A stretch of 64,000 nucleotides of DNA from Dastarcus helophoroides. Lineage: Eukaryota; Arthropoda; Insecta; Coleoptera; Bothrideridae. Where the stretch lies: positions 21,811,629 through 21,875,628 of the forward strand of contig CM053327.1 in assembly GCA_028583605.1 (NCBI GenBank), written 5' to 3'. Shown in pieces: positions 45,885-58,400 of the stretch; position 1 is the stretch's first letter, and every line of letters begins with the position of its first letter. Both the position numbers and the translations under genes were made by a program. Below the pieces are notes generated by a model. That model saw only the letters and a program-made list of their open reading frames with translations, was not told the origin of the DNA and did no database searches.

Positions 45885-46215
45885 GCCTCAGAGAGCACAA
45901 TGATGTTGATTAAAGAATTAGAAGGCATGTAGATTATGCAAATCCTAATAAAATTTTTGTGTGCTAGTCCCAGTAACAGCACATCTAAAAGCCATGATTT
46001 AGTACTGAAATTTTCATTGGCACTAATTGTCGCCGCGGAATATCTCTTATCAATATCTTTTCGCTCTCCTCTTAACTGGTTCGGTCGGTGTAGGAGAATA
46101 CAAGGGCCGCCCGTCTATCTCACCGATACGCTCTCAATGTTAAATCTCTTATTATATTCTCTCAGTGTTCAACTTTCCTGATCTGTGTATTTAAGGTAAA
46201 GAAATTGCTGTCACG
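45885..46215 (+). repeat. dispersed repeat, copy 2 of a pair
   Basis: This is the partner of 66-415, in the opposite orientation; the block order is described there. The open frame at 45936-46181 lies wholly inside the repeat and is not shared with copy 1 as a continuous frame, so it should not be called a gene. Confidence 0.6.
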
Positions 46216-46219
46216 ATGA

Positions 46220-49200
46220 AGAGCGTCGATAAGGAAACACAATATTTTAAATGGATAAAAATGTCTAATTTGGTACAAGCTATTGGCATCTAAAAAACTT
46301 GTTCAAGCAAATGAAAAATATTGTAAAACATTGGTGCCACATTTGTGAATATCTTGGATATCGTCGTGCAAAACTCTTCTATGTGCTGAAACGTAAATTT
46401 TAAAGGATATCAGAAAAACTTATCATCGCTGCAGTGGAAAAATGTTTAATATGCACCTTTTTTTTTCTGAAAATACCTTCTTTTTGTAATCTGATGGGGA
46501 TTTAATGTCTCTTCACTTCCAAATAAATATGTTTTTATGCTCTCTTGTAAAATTTACATTTCAACACATAGAAGATTTTTCCACGGCAACGACGATATGT
46601 ATCTGAAGAAGACTATAAAGTTTGAGCAAACTTTTGTAACAATAGATAACTTCTCCACACATTGGAAACAAAACGGCCATCCGTCAAGTAGCTCAAATGA
46701 TATATTGATTTCAGAACAGCTACGAATTATTTGTCAACTAACAGTAAGAAAAAAGGAGCCTCGATATATATTTTGCACCCATAATGGCGACCACCCATAA
46801 CTGTTATGCCGCCGATCAAAATCCCACATCCTAGTCGATTGTCTAATTCACTTATGACTTATAAGGACTATCTAATTCAGATTATTAGGTATACCTAGAA
46901 AAAAGTGAATTTATCACTCAAGAATGCTACACTTTACAGTAAGAAATCGTCCTAGGATAACATAAAATTGTTCTTCCATTATTACAATGCACTTGTCATG
47001 TAACAATAAGAAACAAGAAATAACAAACAAATGTCAGATATTATTAACATTTTATAAATTTAGGCGAAGTCGGTTAAGTATATATTAATTTTTCAAGATT
47101 ATATTATAATAATGTCATTAATGTCTAAAGATGATATTATGATTTCAAAAGCACATAAAAGTGGTTTGATAAAAAGTATCTAAATTGTAATTGTAAATAA
47201 ATCTCTAAATATTACGAATAAATGGAAACGTTGTTTGGATGAGTGAATGTATGTGTTAAATGATCCTTTCAAATGTAAAATATAGTGTGTATTTTTGTGT
47301 AAAAACACACAAACACGTATTTCTGTTCATGACAAACGTTTCAATGTAATAGGGGTTGTTAAGCTTCAAGAATTATTAAAGCGGTGGAAAAACTATCAAA
47401 ATGTTGATGCACCGTCTCTAAAATGTATGAGTTTTTCCGGTGAATAAGACTACATACGTTAGATCAACTTGTAAAACAAAAAGTGACATTTGTCGTACAT
47501 AAGATTTGTGTACCAGAAAATAATATAGAATATGCTGGGGCGGATTGTAAATCACTTGAACATTCGAGCATCTTTTGTCTGAAAATAGGTGGCATTTTTC
47601 AAAGAAATATCTCTGCTTCTGCAACAATACCTTTATGTCACGCATAATGAAATTACCTCCTTTTACATGAAATTTATGTGTACTGTTATCGGTTTGCTCG
47701 GAATTTGGCTTCCCGTTTCTAAGACGCCACCTTTTTTTACTAGTTATCGTAAATAATTTTAATGAAGCTATAAAATTTCGCTACATAGTATTTTGTGTGA
47801 ACCTGAAAGCTCTATAAAAGATAGTAAGCTTTGATTAACTTTATGCTGGTCTGTTTATAAATATCGACCACAGCAGCAGCTATTGTTGAATATATATTCA
47901 TGAACTGGTAAGTTGAAAGGGAAATTACCTAAAAGGGGAAATGTAGGTATTATATGCAATTTAAACAAAAATACACATAATCTACAAATTTGATATTTTA
48001 TTCTATTCTGCGAAGTCAAAATCAACATTTCTTCAATTTAACTTTCTCCGTCAACTCGTTGTGCAAAAACTGCAATGTCTGCCTTAGGTTTTTGAGATGG
48101 ACACTACTATTGGTCCCCGGAATAATACGATTGTTTTCAAAAAGAACCAATATCACGCAATGTATGGTGCAATCTTACAAAAGTAGAAGCGATCTGGTGA
48201 TGGGGAAATGCGTCAAGGAAAAGACATAGCGCTTTCCATTAGCATGACACATATGCATGATATTCACGTGAGATGTGACTTTAGAGTAAACACCGATTTT
48301 CTTACCGTAGTCGGTAGATGGATTACGGCAAGAGTAACAAAAAATAAAGAATATTTTTTGTCACTTCCAAAATCGTTCATTTAGGGCTCTATGTTCTTTA
48401 AGTCTTTTCTGCATATAGTTTACAATACTATCTGCCCTTAACAATTGTAACACACTTTTATAAATACCTTACAGACTTTAAATAAAGGCAGATGACTAGG
48501 ACACATTAAAATGATGTGGAGGAACCACATTGGAAATAAAAACATCTAAACAAGTTTTTATTATTGTCAAGAATTTCGTTGAGTTAGAAATTTTCAAAAA
48601 ATTTATTTAAATTTTATTTATTAACACACGCAGTACTAGATATATTATTTCTATAACATTTTTTAGGGTCGAATATTAAAAATGATTTATTTCGGTGCGT
48701 TGGAATGTTGAGTGCATATAGCGTTTGAATCAGCAATTTATTTAAACTAATTGTACTAAAAGTCAGTGACATTTTTTTAATTGCTTTTCAACTATTTCAT
48801 TAAACAATGCGGCTTTTTTAAATTGAAGTCATTATTCTGGTGCATCTGTTGATTTATATTATTCGATTTGTGAAAGTCTGAGCACATTTTTCTACGGTAT
48901 ATAAATTACACACCATTTCCATAATGGAGTATCATTAAATATTCAATTTTTCTGTTAGCTAACAGCAGCGTAAGTCATTTGTAATGTATCTAGCTTTTGT
49001 TACGTTGTTATTAATGATTGTACCGTACAGTTTAATATTTGTACGCTAACTATGAGAATTTAGCAGATGTATGTGATATGTGTTTTCTATTTATTCAGGG
49101 ATATCTAATTGATTTTAAGCTGAATAAAAGAGAATCCTTTTTTATTCGAAAATTACAATGTGTTTGTACATAATGTAGTGTTATAATGAATATGCCGCCA

Positions 49201-49390
49201 ACTCTATCATATTTTATATATAATAAACGACGAGTGAGATTGTACACTTTCATTGAAATTTTCTAATAATATCAAATATAATGCTGTGCTAAACCACTGG
49301 ATGACAATTTTTCGATTTTTGTGACTTCCAATTAGTACCCACTGAAAAATGTTAATTACTATTCTCAGAATCTAAAAAGACAGCCCTAAA
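46220..49390. other. no gene seen
   Basis: AT-rich spacer. Open frames such as 46537-46800 and 47418-47645 have no recognisable domain. No repeats with partners in the window were noticed. Confidence 0.4.
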
Positions 49391-49394
49391 ATCA

Positions 49395-49710
49395 ACTGAA
49401 CATAGTTCAAAGGTATGCATGACTAGGCATAACAGGCGTAATGAATTCCTGCCCAACAACAGCAATGAAGGTAAATGCTAGGTCTATCTCCTCTCCACCT
49501 TTTAGTAAAGAGGAAGGCGATCAAAGGAGCTTCAAGATTACTTGCAATTAAAAGAATTTAAAGAAGGAGATTTCGCTGGTCACATGGGAATCCTCAAGGA
49601 ATGTAGCTCTGTAATTTTAGCAAGATCGGTTGATTATATGCAACCCAGGTACAAATTTCATCATTTCTTTGAAGTGGACTTAAATAGCCACACTGACGCT
49701 CTATCAGTAC
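49395..49710 (+). pseudogene. LINE-C, piece 1 (linker before RNase H)
   Basis: The plus strand reads QRYA, a stop, LGITGVMNSCPTTAMKVMLG, then SPLHLLVKRKAIKGASRLLA, a conserved stretch between RT and RNase H in R1/LOA/Jockey-type LINEs. It continues to about 49,710 (YMQPRYKFHHFFEVD), where LINE-A copy 3 begins, and resumes at 50,958. Confidence 0.8.
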
Positions 49711-50957
49711 TTTTTTTTAAGTTTAATCCGCTCGCATCATAGGGTAACTCCAGTATGCCTTTAAAACACTGCGAGTAGAATGCAGAAACAAGGATCGATG
49801 GCGATGAACCCCCTTTTTAAACAAAAATAGGTTGTAATTTTTAGGAAAAATTTCTTTCTCTAACACTATTACAGAAACTGCACATTCTATGACTAAAAAT
49901 TGTGATGGAATAAATTTCATTCCAGCACCCGTTCAGAATATTCCTAATTCTACTCACCGTTTAGAATATTAATATTCTAGCACGGCCTTCGAGAATCAGA
50001 AGCCTTTTAGGTTCATTGTAGGGCAAAATATCAAGTAATTTGTTTTTGTTGTTATGGTAACATGTAACAATTAAGGTATTTATTGAAAGTCTCGCGTTTC
50101 AAATTTGTACGCTATTTTGAAGATTTTTATGAACATTTCGAGTTTTTGGCATATTCCACACTCGCGCAACCGTAACCCTCGCCTGTGACTCGGGCTACAA
50201 ACTTTTCGCTCGTGTGGAATATGCGCCATTCCACAACTTGTTGTAGAATATACTATTCGGTAACGCGTTTCATAGCTTGGAACTCTATAGAAAAAAGAGA
50301 AGAAGTCCTCACTGTGTGAAGCTGGACCGCACAGGAATTTGCTGCCTCCGACCGTCTTGTAGGCCTCAAGAATCTTCTTTTGGAGAGATCAATCCTATTA
50401 GTTCCTGCGAGCACCTTTCATGATAGTACTTGTAGAAAAGAGACAAGTCACCAACCATACGCCTGTGCTCTAGTATTTCGACAGAATCGGATTTAGGCGA
50501 ATTGCTTTTCTTTGAATTGAATCCAAAAGATCTGAAGTGTGCTTTGAGACTGAACTCTAAACATGAAAACAGTATTCTAATGTTGGCCTAACTTGAGCTT
50601 TGTATAATGTGAGTAGCTCAGCTTCTGAGAGGCGTATTTGACAATGATGCGTACATGATCGTCCCAAGAGAAGTTAGTGCTCGCATTTACTCCTAGAATA
50701 GATAGATTAGATCCCATCAGAAGGATTTTACCCTCCATTAGTATGTTTGTTGTATTGTTCCTTGATGTTTTCTTAGAGAAAACCGCGACCTGAGTTCTGG
50801 AAGCGTTAAAGTCGACCAAATTTTTCTTACCCCATTTGAGAATGATTTCGAGATCCCGATTAATCATCTGTATCTGCTGTTCCCTTAGTGATCTGAAGTA
50901 GCGACGAATAATGGTTTGTTGGAGGAAAAAGATGACACAATGCTACTATCATCTGCG
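49711..50957 (-). mobile_element. LINE-A copy 3: 5'-truncated, minus strand
   Basis: Read on the minus strand it starts just at the YADD codons (GCAGATGATAGTAGC, about 50,955), continues through INRDLEIILKWGKKNLVDFN (about 50,870) and ILGVNASTNFSWDDHV, and ends in an A-run near 49,711. CAGTAC flanks both sides (49705-49710 and 50958-50963), probably the end of its target duplication. It interrupts LINE-C. It has lost about 80 bp of the family sequence around 50,605 and received an insertion at 49,863-50,253. Confidence 0.88.
49863..50253. mobile_element. small insertion with an 80-bp hairpin inside LINE-A copy 3
   Basis: In LINE-A copies 1 and 2 the bases TTACCGAA and AGGAATTTT are adjacent. 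Here they are separated by about 390 bp. The insert contains an inverted pair, GGCATATTCCACACTCGCG (from 50,147) and its near reverse complement ending at 50,226, and is otherwise non-coding. It is a MITE-like element; its class and target duplication are not determined. Confidence 0.7.
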
Positions 50958-51540
50958 CAGTACCTGAAGAAAAACACAAATTATCCATCTGGTTTACAGA
51001 TGGATAAAAGACAGCACATAGGACTGGAGTAGGGAATTTATGGCCATAACTATAGGTTCTCTAAAGCCTTAGGAATAGACCCAACAGTCTTTCAAACTAA
51101 AATACATGCAATAGAAATCTGCGCCTAAGAGTATCATCGAAGAAACCTGAAAGGAACAAAGATCTACATTAACTCTGACAGTCAAGCGGCAATAAAGATT
51201 CTCAGCAGCTGCATGGTCAAATCCAAACTAGTTTGGGACTGTCAACAAACTCTAAAGAAACTGGCTAAACACAACAGGATCTATGTTAGGTGGGTGTCAG
51301 GGCACAAAGGAATACAAGGAAATGAAGCTGCGAATCAACTCGCTAGAGAAGGATCTGCAACGTCATTTTTTAGACCTGAACCGGCTTTTGGTTTTTCTAA
51401 GACTTAAATCAACAATGAGGTCAAAAAATGGGAAGCAGAGTCAAGACTGCCACAGGAGATCATATCCAGGACTACGACAGGCAAAAAGATTTATATCTTT
51501 AAGCTTTTTAATTAATGACAAAAACTGTAGTAATCGTCAT
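50958..51540 (+). pseudogene. LINE-C, piece 2: RNase H domain
   Basis: RNase H removes template RNA during LINE replication. Motifs in order: SIWFTDG (about 50,985-51,005; catalytic D, but the next codon is TAA), IHAIEICA (about 51,110; catalytic E), INSDSQAAIKIL (about 51,170; catalytic D), then WVSGHKGIQGNEAANQLA (about 51,290-51,345), where ANQLA replaces the usual ADQLA, so the fourth acidic residue is lost. A second stop (TAA) follows IHAIEICA. The frame continues weakly to about 51,480. The alignment with piece 1 across LINE-A copy 3 keeps the frame. Confidence 0.85.
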
Positions 51541-51541
51541 G

Positions 51542-52113
51542 GATGACATCATAAGGCCCTTATGACTAATAATTTTCAATAGAACCGTATGACAAGCAAC
51601 ACCTTGATTGAAAGGTATTAGAAATATCAATAAATTTTGTTTGGGTTAAGGGTGATATTGAGGGGATAAATAAGAGCTGGTTAAAAGTATATGTTTGACT
51701 AGAACTTATTTAACCCCTCAAAACTACTCTTAGCTCAACAAAATTAGTATGTCTAAGATAAAGAAGGCTTCCACGGTCAGAGTCAGTACATGATATACAG
51801 GATTGGACCATGTCAAAGACATGAGAAGAATTCCGCCTCTGGTATGGTGGACATACTGTTACCGTGCTATGAGGTTTTGAAATTGGCCTTTTTTCATTTT
51901 TTATTTTTGTATATTTCCTTGGGTTTTATTTTTCATTTATTGTTTCTTTGTTTCTGAAGAAGGCCCCCTACGATGGTGGGTGAAACGTCGAACACTTTTA
52001 GTAGTTCTTTGACACGGTCCAATCCTGGAAGAAGTATATCCTGTGTTAGTATGACAAACGAAGTGTCCCTTGTCATTTAAAATTATTGCCTATAAGGGTT
52101 TTATGATGTCATC
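51542..52113. mobile_element. TIR element (MITE) carrying a Penelope-like insertion
   Basis: GATGACATCATAAGGCCCTT at the left end pairs with the reverse complement of the right end (GATGACATCATAAAACCCTT), and the pairing continues for about 50 bp. A second internal inverted pair (about 51,641-51,674 and 51,706-51,738, centred on GAGGGG.TAAATAAG) lies in the left part. Subtracting the insert at 51,757-52,045, the element is about 270 bp. No clear target duplication was seen. Confidence 0.7.
51757..52045 (+). mobile_element. Penelope-like non-autonomous element, copy 1
   Basis: It begins GATAAAGAAGGCTTCCACGG and ends near GAAGAAGTATATCCTG, matching 54,127-54,524 in order: the GCCTCTGGTATGGTG block, a T-rich middle, CTACGATGGTGGG.GAAACG and TTTTAGTAGTTCTTTGACA. 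It is flanked by TTAGTATGTCTAA (51744-51756) and TTAGTATGACAAA (52046-52058), a likely 13-bp duplication with two differences. The long duplication points to target-primed insertion rather than a cut-and-paste transposon. Confidence 0.65.
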
Positions 52114-54110
52114 TAAGCTGATTACGTCATCTGTTATCATTTGTTGAGAAGCATACAAGCCTTTATTTTCCATACTCGAAACTTCATTAATGTAAATACA
52201 GCCATATAGATAGGAGGAGGGAAGGAAGACTTTTGACAAGTACTGTATACATTTCGATTAATTTCTCACCAAATGGTATTTAACCTTTTGGAATATCTTA
52301 CAGCTGAGAAAAAAATGGACATACTCTAATATCTTTCTGTACCATTCTTGAGGCAAAGAACATATCCTGGTTTTGAAAATGTTTTTTTAGAAATACACAT
52401 GTACCTAAAATCAAGATTGACTTTATTTCATTTTAAAATTATTAATATAATTGATAATTATATCATGTTTTATACATATTTTATCTACGCATTTTTAAAA
52501 CATTATTTTAAAGTCAGTCGTAAATATTCGTTATAATTATATTTTACATTGCCTTTCTGTTCATGTAACACTCCAGTCATTAAATTGACTTAGATTTTTA
52601 ATCTTTACTTGTAATGCAATGGCAATCTTAGGGTGAAGAAACTGTATATTAATTCTTTGTTTTTATTCTCTGGAATGGAGTTAGGAAGGTAGATTCTTTG
52701 TAATAAATCGGAAAAGTATATTGAAATGGTTTTTTGAGTTGGTACTAGACTGAGCCTGTGCTAAAGAATTAACGTATGTTTATATATCAAAATATTTACA
52801 AACGTGACTAAGAAATAACTAGCAAACTAACAAAAATACGAGCAAAAATCATTTATTTTTTTGAAGCTAAATCACAGCTTAATACATAAACCGACTCATT
52901 TTTATTTTGTAGTAAGTGTAGTTTTTTTTACATATTTATCCATGATGCAATGGTGTGGTGTCAGTGGCATTCAATGCAGATGCATATACTAATATACGAT
53001 AGAATAAAATCTTGGCTTTCAGTGATGTTTATTAACATACCGAAGTATAACTTAATTTAATATTCAAAATAAACTTATAAGGGGCTTTTTGGGAACATTC
53101 TTAAATAACATAAAGGTTACTTATTTTTCATAAAATTTTATAATATCATATAATATTTCGTAACACAATAACCTGCGAATCCTTTATATTATAACAATGC
53201 TTAAACCATTATACCAATAAATAATCCACCCAAATCTATACAGAAGGGGTTGTAATTTCAAAACGTTTGGAACTAATGATCTGATATATGCAGTCCCCTT
53301 GTAGGGTTAATGCGTTTTAGTTGTTTTGTGTTAGAAATATGATCTGGGCACTTTAGATTGGTTTTTGCTAATGTTATTGGAAATCCGTCACACTAGAATG
53401 AACTTACTAGAAATTACGATTGAGTAAACTTATAGGAGACGGAGACTTATAAAACAAATTACCGAAGTTTTCGGTTCCAAGATGAAAATATTTACCCAAC
53501 TATTTAATAGGATTCGATTTTTTTGAGTTGAAATCTCCCAGACGAAAAACAAGCAAGCGATAATGTAGAATCCTGATCTAGATAATTGGCTCTGTCATTA
53601 TCAATATTTTATCCATGAATAAGTCAGGAAATAATTTCTTTGATAAAGAAGCTCTACAAGGATTTATGCAGAAAATGTGGACCTTTGGTTGCTAAAGGAT
53701 AAATTCATTTACGCAGTTTTGGTTTAGTCCTTATTATTTGGCACAAGTGACAAATGGTAAACCAAGTTTGTTGGAGGTGAATAATGTGCACCTACACTTA
53801 AACCACATTTATATGGAAATTCTGTAGTTGCATTTGTTCCTACAAATAGATACGTAACAAACTTTCTAACGTTTGTTGAATGGAATGACTCATGTGCAGT
53901 AGTTCGTTCCAAATTTCTCTAGAAGTGGAATTGTTTGGAATGGATTGCTTAAATAACAGAGTTGCCAAGACAGTTAATTCTAATTTAAATGATGTACGAT
54001 TAGAAAAACTTTCCTTATAAGCTTTATGACTAGTTAAAAGTGCTAAAATTTACAGAACATTATTTATCGAAAGGGTGACATGTAAAACTATTTTAGTTAA
54101 TACCAGGCGT
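52114..54110. other. no gene seen
   Basis: AT-rich spacer. The frame at 53724-53912 (minus) has no recognisable domain. Confidence 0.4.
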
Positions 54111-54126
54111 ATATTCATCATAACAC

Positions 54127-54524
54127 GATAACGAAGGCTTCCACGGCCAGATTTAGTGCAGGATATACTTCTTCTGGGATTCTACCGTGTCAAAGAACTA
54201 CTAAAAGTGTTCGACGACTCTTCTGAGTGTCGCCTCTGGTATGGTGAACAGACTGAGTTGCCATGCTCTTCTGTCTTAACTTTCTTATCCTTTGTACCAA
54301 TTTTCAATTCAGAAGAGTTTCGCCTCTTTTATGGTGAACATACTGAGTTATGTTTTGAAATTACACTTTTCATTCTTTCATTCTTGCATATTCCCTTATA
54401 TTTCCCTTTTTATTTATTGTTTTTTTCTTTGTTCCCGAAGAAGTCCCTCTACGATGGTGGGCGAAACGTCGAACGCTTTTAGTAGTTCTTTGACATGGTC
54501 CAATCCCGGAAGAAGTATAGCCTG
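54127..54524 (+). mobile_element. Penelope-like non-autonomous element, copy 2
   Basis: The element is flanked by a perfect 15-bp duplication TATTCATCATAACAC (54112-54126 and 54525-54539). It has ~55-bp inverted ends: ACTTCTTCTGGGATT...CTACTAAAAGTGTTCGACG near the start against CGTCGAACGCTTTTAGTAG...CGGAAGAAGT near the end. The block GCCTC...TATGGTGAACA..CTGAGTT occurs twice inside (about 54,231 and 54,322). The GATGGTGGGCGAAACGTCG core near 54,455 resembles hammerhead-ribozyme-like motifs known from Penelope-like elements, though the CTGATGA box is not intact. It encodes no protein. Confidence 0.7.
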
Positions 54525-54832
54525 TATTCATCATAACACACTTTATAGAGAAACATTTGAATCTATGAGACGTATATTACTACTTATTTATTAATAACTG
54601 ATAATAATAATATTAATAAATAAGTGATAATAAGGAAACAATATTTGTGTACAAGGTGGTCCCCTTTCCATTCAGAGGACAATAAAGTATAAAAAACTGT
54701 GTGACTTTTGTTTAAAATTATAAGCTGTAAGTTTAATTTTTAGTGGAATTATGAAATTTATGCTATTATGGTACGATTGCTAGAATTCTCGGAGTCTGAG
54801 GCAAGTTGGGATTAGAGTGGGATCTTCTTCTT

Positions 54833-55165
54833 TTTCCATATGAATAATAAAACATTGATCAAATTGCCCTTTCATTTTAGAAATTCTCGTCTTAAATTTT
54901 TTACAAAACTGCACTTCCATATTGGTCATGGGGGCATTCCTTCACTAGTGTCATTCCTGGAATATTTGGACGGCGTTGGGTTGGGCCCCTATGTGCTTCT
55001 TGGAGGCATAGGACGTCACAGGAGTTCTTTTTACATAAATTGGAGATTAGGTCATGCTTAGCACTTAAGATGCCCTCGACGTTGAGTGATATGATTGTCA
55101 GGTTTGGCTCTGAGAAGAGCCCTGATTCAATTTTCATTGGTTTGATAACCAACGCAATGCAGCTC
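54833..55165 (-). pseudogene. N-terminal fragment of a LINE endonuclease (LINE-D)
   Basis: On the minus strand from about 55,152 it reads LTIISLNVEGILSAKHDLIS, then CDVLCLQEAHRGP, which carries the Asn (ISLNVEG) and Glu (LQEAH) of the first two catalytic motifs of exonuclease/endonuclease/phosphatase nucleases, then MTLVKECPHDQYGSAVL. The frame breaks at about 54,900, with basic residues following to about 54,840. The remaining motifs (GDFN, SDH) are absent. Its style matches LINEs that carry RNase H, so it may be the same family as LINE-C, but no overlap is available to test this. Confidence 0.82.
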
Positions 55166-55409
55166 AGTATGTGGAAAGATATGCCGGTACGTATGTACCG
55201 TTGCCCAGGGGACGCCCCAATGGACTATTTGTACATTCTTCAAGGAGGCTCTTTCCGTGTCCGCTCGCATCTTAAATGACTTAGTTAGTTCGGTCATCTT
55301 CACCAGATACTGACAAATTTTTATAATAAGATATAAGATAGTTTTAGCGAGACAACTTACAACACCTACGTTAAATACGCCAATATATGATTTAAAATTC
55401 AAAAACTTT

Positions 55410-58400
55410 CATCAATTCAACCTGACCGAAGACCATCCTAATAATTTAAATTATTAACTTTGATGGTACTTGGATTTAATTGCTTTGGGGTATAACTCAT
55501 TAGAGGCACTGCTTAATAACTTTTGGTATACATACGGTGATTTGAAATTGTCTCCCTCCATTTTTATGGTGAATGTAAGATCAGAAATTAAGGTGACCTT
55601 TCTATAAAATTTTTATTTCTAAAAATAAATAATGATGGAGTCTCAAGTAGTTGAAAAGGATAACTTTTAGTATTTTATTCCAATTTTTGTTTCTTTTTAT
55701 ATATTTTATATAATTCTCTTATTGCATTTCGATAAACTACACTGTTGTTGAGTAATGCATGTTTAAATGCAAGTTATACATTTATTGCGTTTTGTTACTA
55801 TCTGTGTCCTTTAAAACATCAAGTCATCTTTGCTTTTATGCCAAATCAAAATCGTTTGACAGATCTAATAGTATAATTTTTAAAAATATAATAAAGTAAA
55901 AAATATCGCTACTAAGATATCGATTGCAATGCAACAATGACAAGTTAATATGAAAAATGTGATACAGATGAAATGATTATGGTAAAGAATCTATATTTGT
56001 TTATGTTAAAAACTTTTGCACTAGCCCCATTTTTATGTCCATAAAAATATGAATGAAGGTCACTTGGTTTTTAGCAACATTTAGCCTAGAATATCTTTAT
56101 GAGAAGTTCATTTCCTTTTTTCAATTTATTTTTATGTGAGCTTGGGATTATCTATTTTAGATTACTTTCGGTTCGATCTAGCAATCTTGGAAAATACGTG
56201 ATAGGGGTTGAAAGTACATTTGAGCGAAGGAAACTTCAGATTAATATTTAACATCAAATGATTTCTGATAGTTTTTTCGTTATAACTGGTTATTGATGAA
56301 CTACACAGACGTATTGCTCTTACTCGATTGCAGAGATTGATAGAGTTATGAATTCAAATATGTGAATATAATATAATACATAATAAGTTTGGATAAGCAC
56401 TATATCTCAAGTTTGGCATTTACCAAAATTACTTAGAAATACAATCTGTAGAATTTAAGGAGTATTTTTAAAGAAGGGATATTCTTTTATAAGGCTACTT
56501 GTTATTACTTGAGATTTGGAATTGAATGTTATGGTGCCGAAACACTTGGATGTTTTATATGTTAGTATAAATGTGAATATATAAACTTGACATTTATTAC
56601 TAATATAACAATTTCGAATTGATATGAACATTAAATCAACAACAATTATTGGAATGTCTTACTTGACTAGTTGTATAAAAGTACTGTAATTATTTTAAGT
56701 TTTGTGCATTCCATTTAAAGCAAAATCTCCCTTCATTGCCAAGGATTTAACATAAGTTCTGCTCCATAACACTGATAATAGAAAAAGGATATTGCACTCC
56801 CTTATATTGGCCATGTATAAAAATTTTACCAAAATGCGTCTAGAAAGTGGAGCAGATTCGATTATTTCTTATCTTGAAAGACTACAAAAAAATCGCCTAA
56901 AACATTTTTAGAGTTTTTTTACATCGCCTTTTTTGAAAAAAAAATTAATGAACACAGTAAGAAATGAGATTAAAATTAAATGAAATCGGCAAGGTTTGAC
57001 ATATAGTTAACAGCTATTTAGTAGCTATATTTATTTACTTCGTTCTTCATTGGTAGCAGAATTTCACCACTCCTGATATCATGAAAAGATTCATAATAGC
57101 TACTGTCTAGACCCTTTTTCGACAATGTTTTTAGAGTCCATTATCCTACTTCTATAATTCGTGTTCCAGACATATCTATAGATGTAGGACATATAGGACA
57201 TACGTAGCTTGAATTAGTTTATTCTTTAATTAATTTTTTAATTATAAATGTTCCTGAGTGATGCAAGAATGCGTGAATAAATGCATGTATATTTATGCAA
57301 AAATTTGCAATATATAGATTAAAAATTGCATGTCAACTTGCAATGAAGCAAAATAAATTATAAGCACCTTACCCGCCCAACTTACATATAAAAATGCGAA
57401 TGGTATAAAAGTAAAGCAACGATTTCTGTGGTTTAAGGGTGAGAAAATATTTTAGTTTAGTTTAAGGTCTTTAAGGGGCCTCTTTAGATTCAAGTATTGT
57501 AAACCAAGTCTAGAAGTTCTGTAGTTTGGCACACAGTAAGCGTAATCCTCCCGAATCGAGTGGGTTTATAGAGATCCAATTAATGTTCAGGCATTTTTTG
57601 CGAGAGCATTAGATTAGGGGAAATTCTTTCTGGCATGGGAGCGTGGCGACAAGCAATCATTTACAGGCAAGTCACGCTCTGCTCTTGATGTACAAAAGAC
57701 TTCTAGCAGGCACTGGCAGCGTTCGATCATGCTCCAGAACGATCCATATATGTCGCAACTGCGAAAGGATTTTTTTCATTAAATAGTGGGGATACTTTGT
57801 TAGTGATTATAATGAAAGTAAAAACCATAACTTGTGCTGATCATTACTTAGTAACTTACAAAATATAACACTGAAACCGGAATATTTTATTGAAGAGAAA
57901 ACTTCTTCAGACGCATTGAGTAATTTTGGATAGGAGTAATTTTTTTTTTGTGTGGAACGGACTGCTCCTGGTTATCTTCAAAAATTGAAATGCACAAAGA
58001 GAGATAGTATCTTTTAGAAGATGATAGCTGCGCTATCGAAACGCGTTAGAGCAACCTTTGTTATATTTTTTATCTTTCTTGGTTTCAGGGGACACGATTT
58101 GTATTTCAATTTTAGGGGTAAATTATATTAAAGTGCATTTCATCATCAATGAATATTATATTCGTTTTCATTCAAACATACATTCAAACCACAAATGTAA
58201 AAAAGCAAATCAGTTTGACAAAGTTTATTTCCAAATATTTCCACTGAATTACAATATATATTTCCTAGTTTTAAATTTTCACCTCTGTCGGCAGTCTCCA
58301 AGACTGTTAATGCTTATTTTTAGGATGGATTTAATGAATAAAGGTAATAGTAAAAATGTTAACTATCCGCATAAAAAATAAGTTTTTCAGTCAATATAGG

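Noticed and set aside
45936..46181. 81-codon open frame
   Set aside because: It lies inside the dispersed repeat, and the other copy (66-415) does not keep the frame.
54440..54475. Confident call of a hammerhead ribozyme
   Set aside because: GAAACGTC is present, but the CTGATGA box is not intact and I could not fold it. Left as a finding to test.
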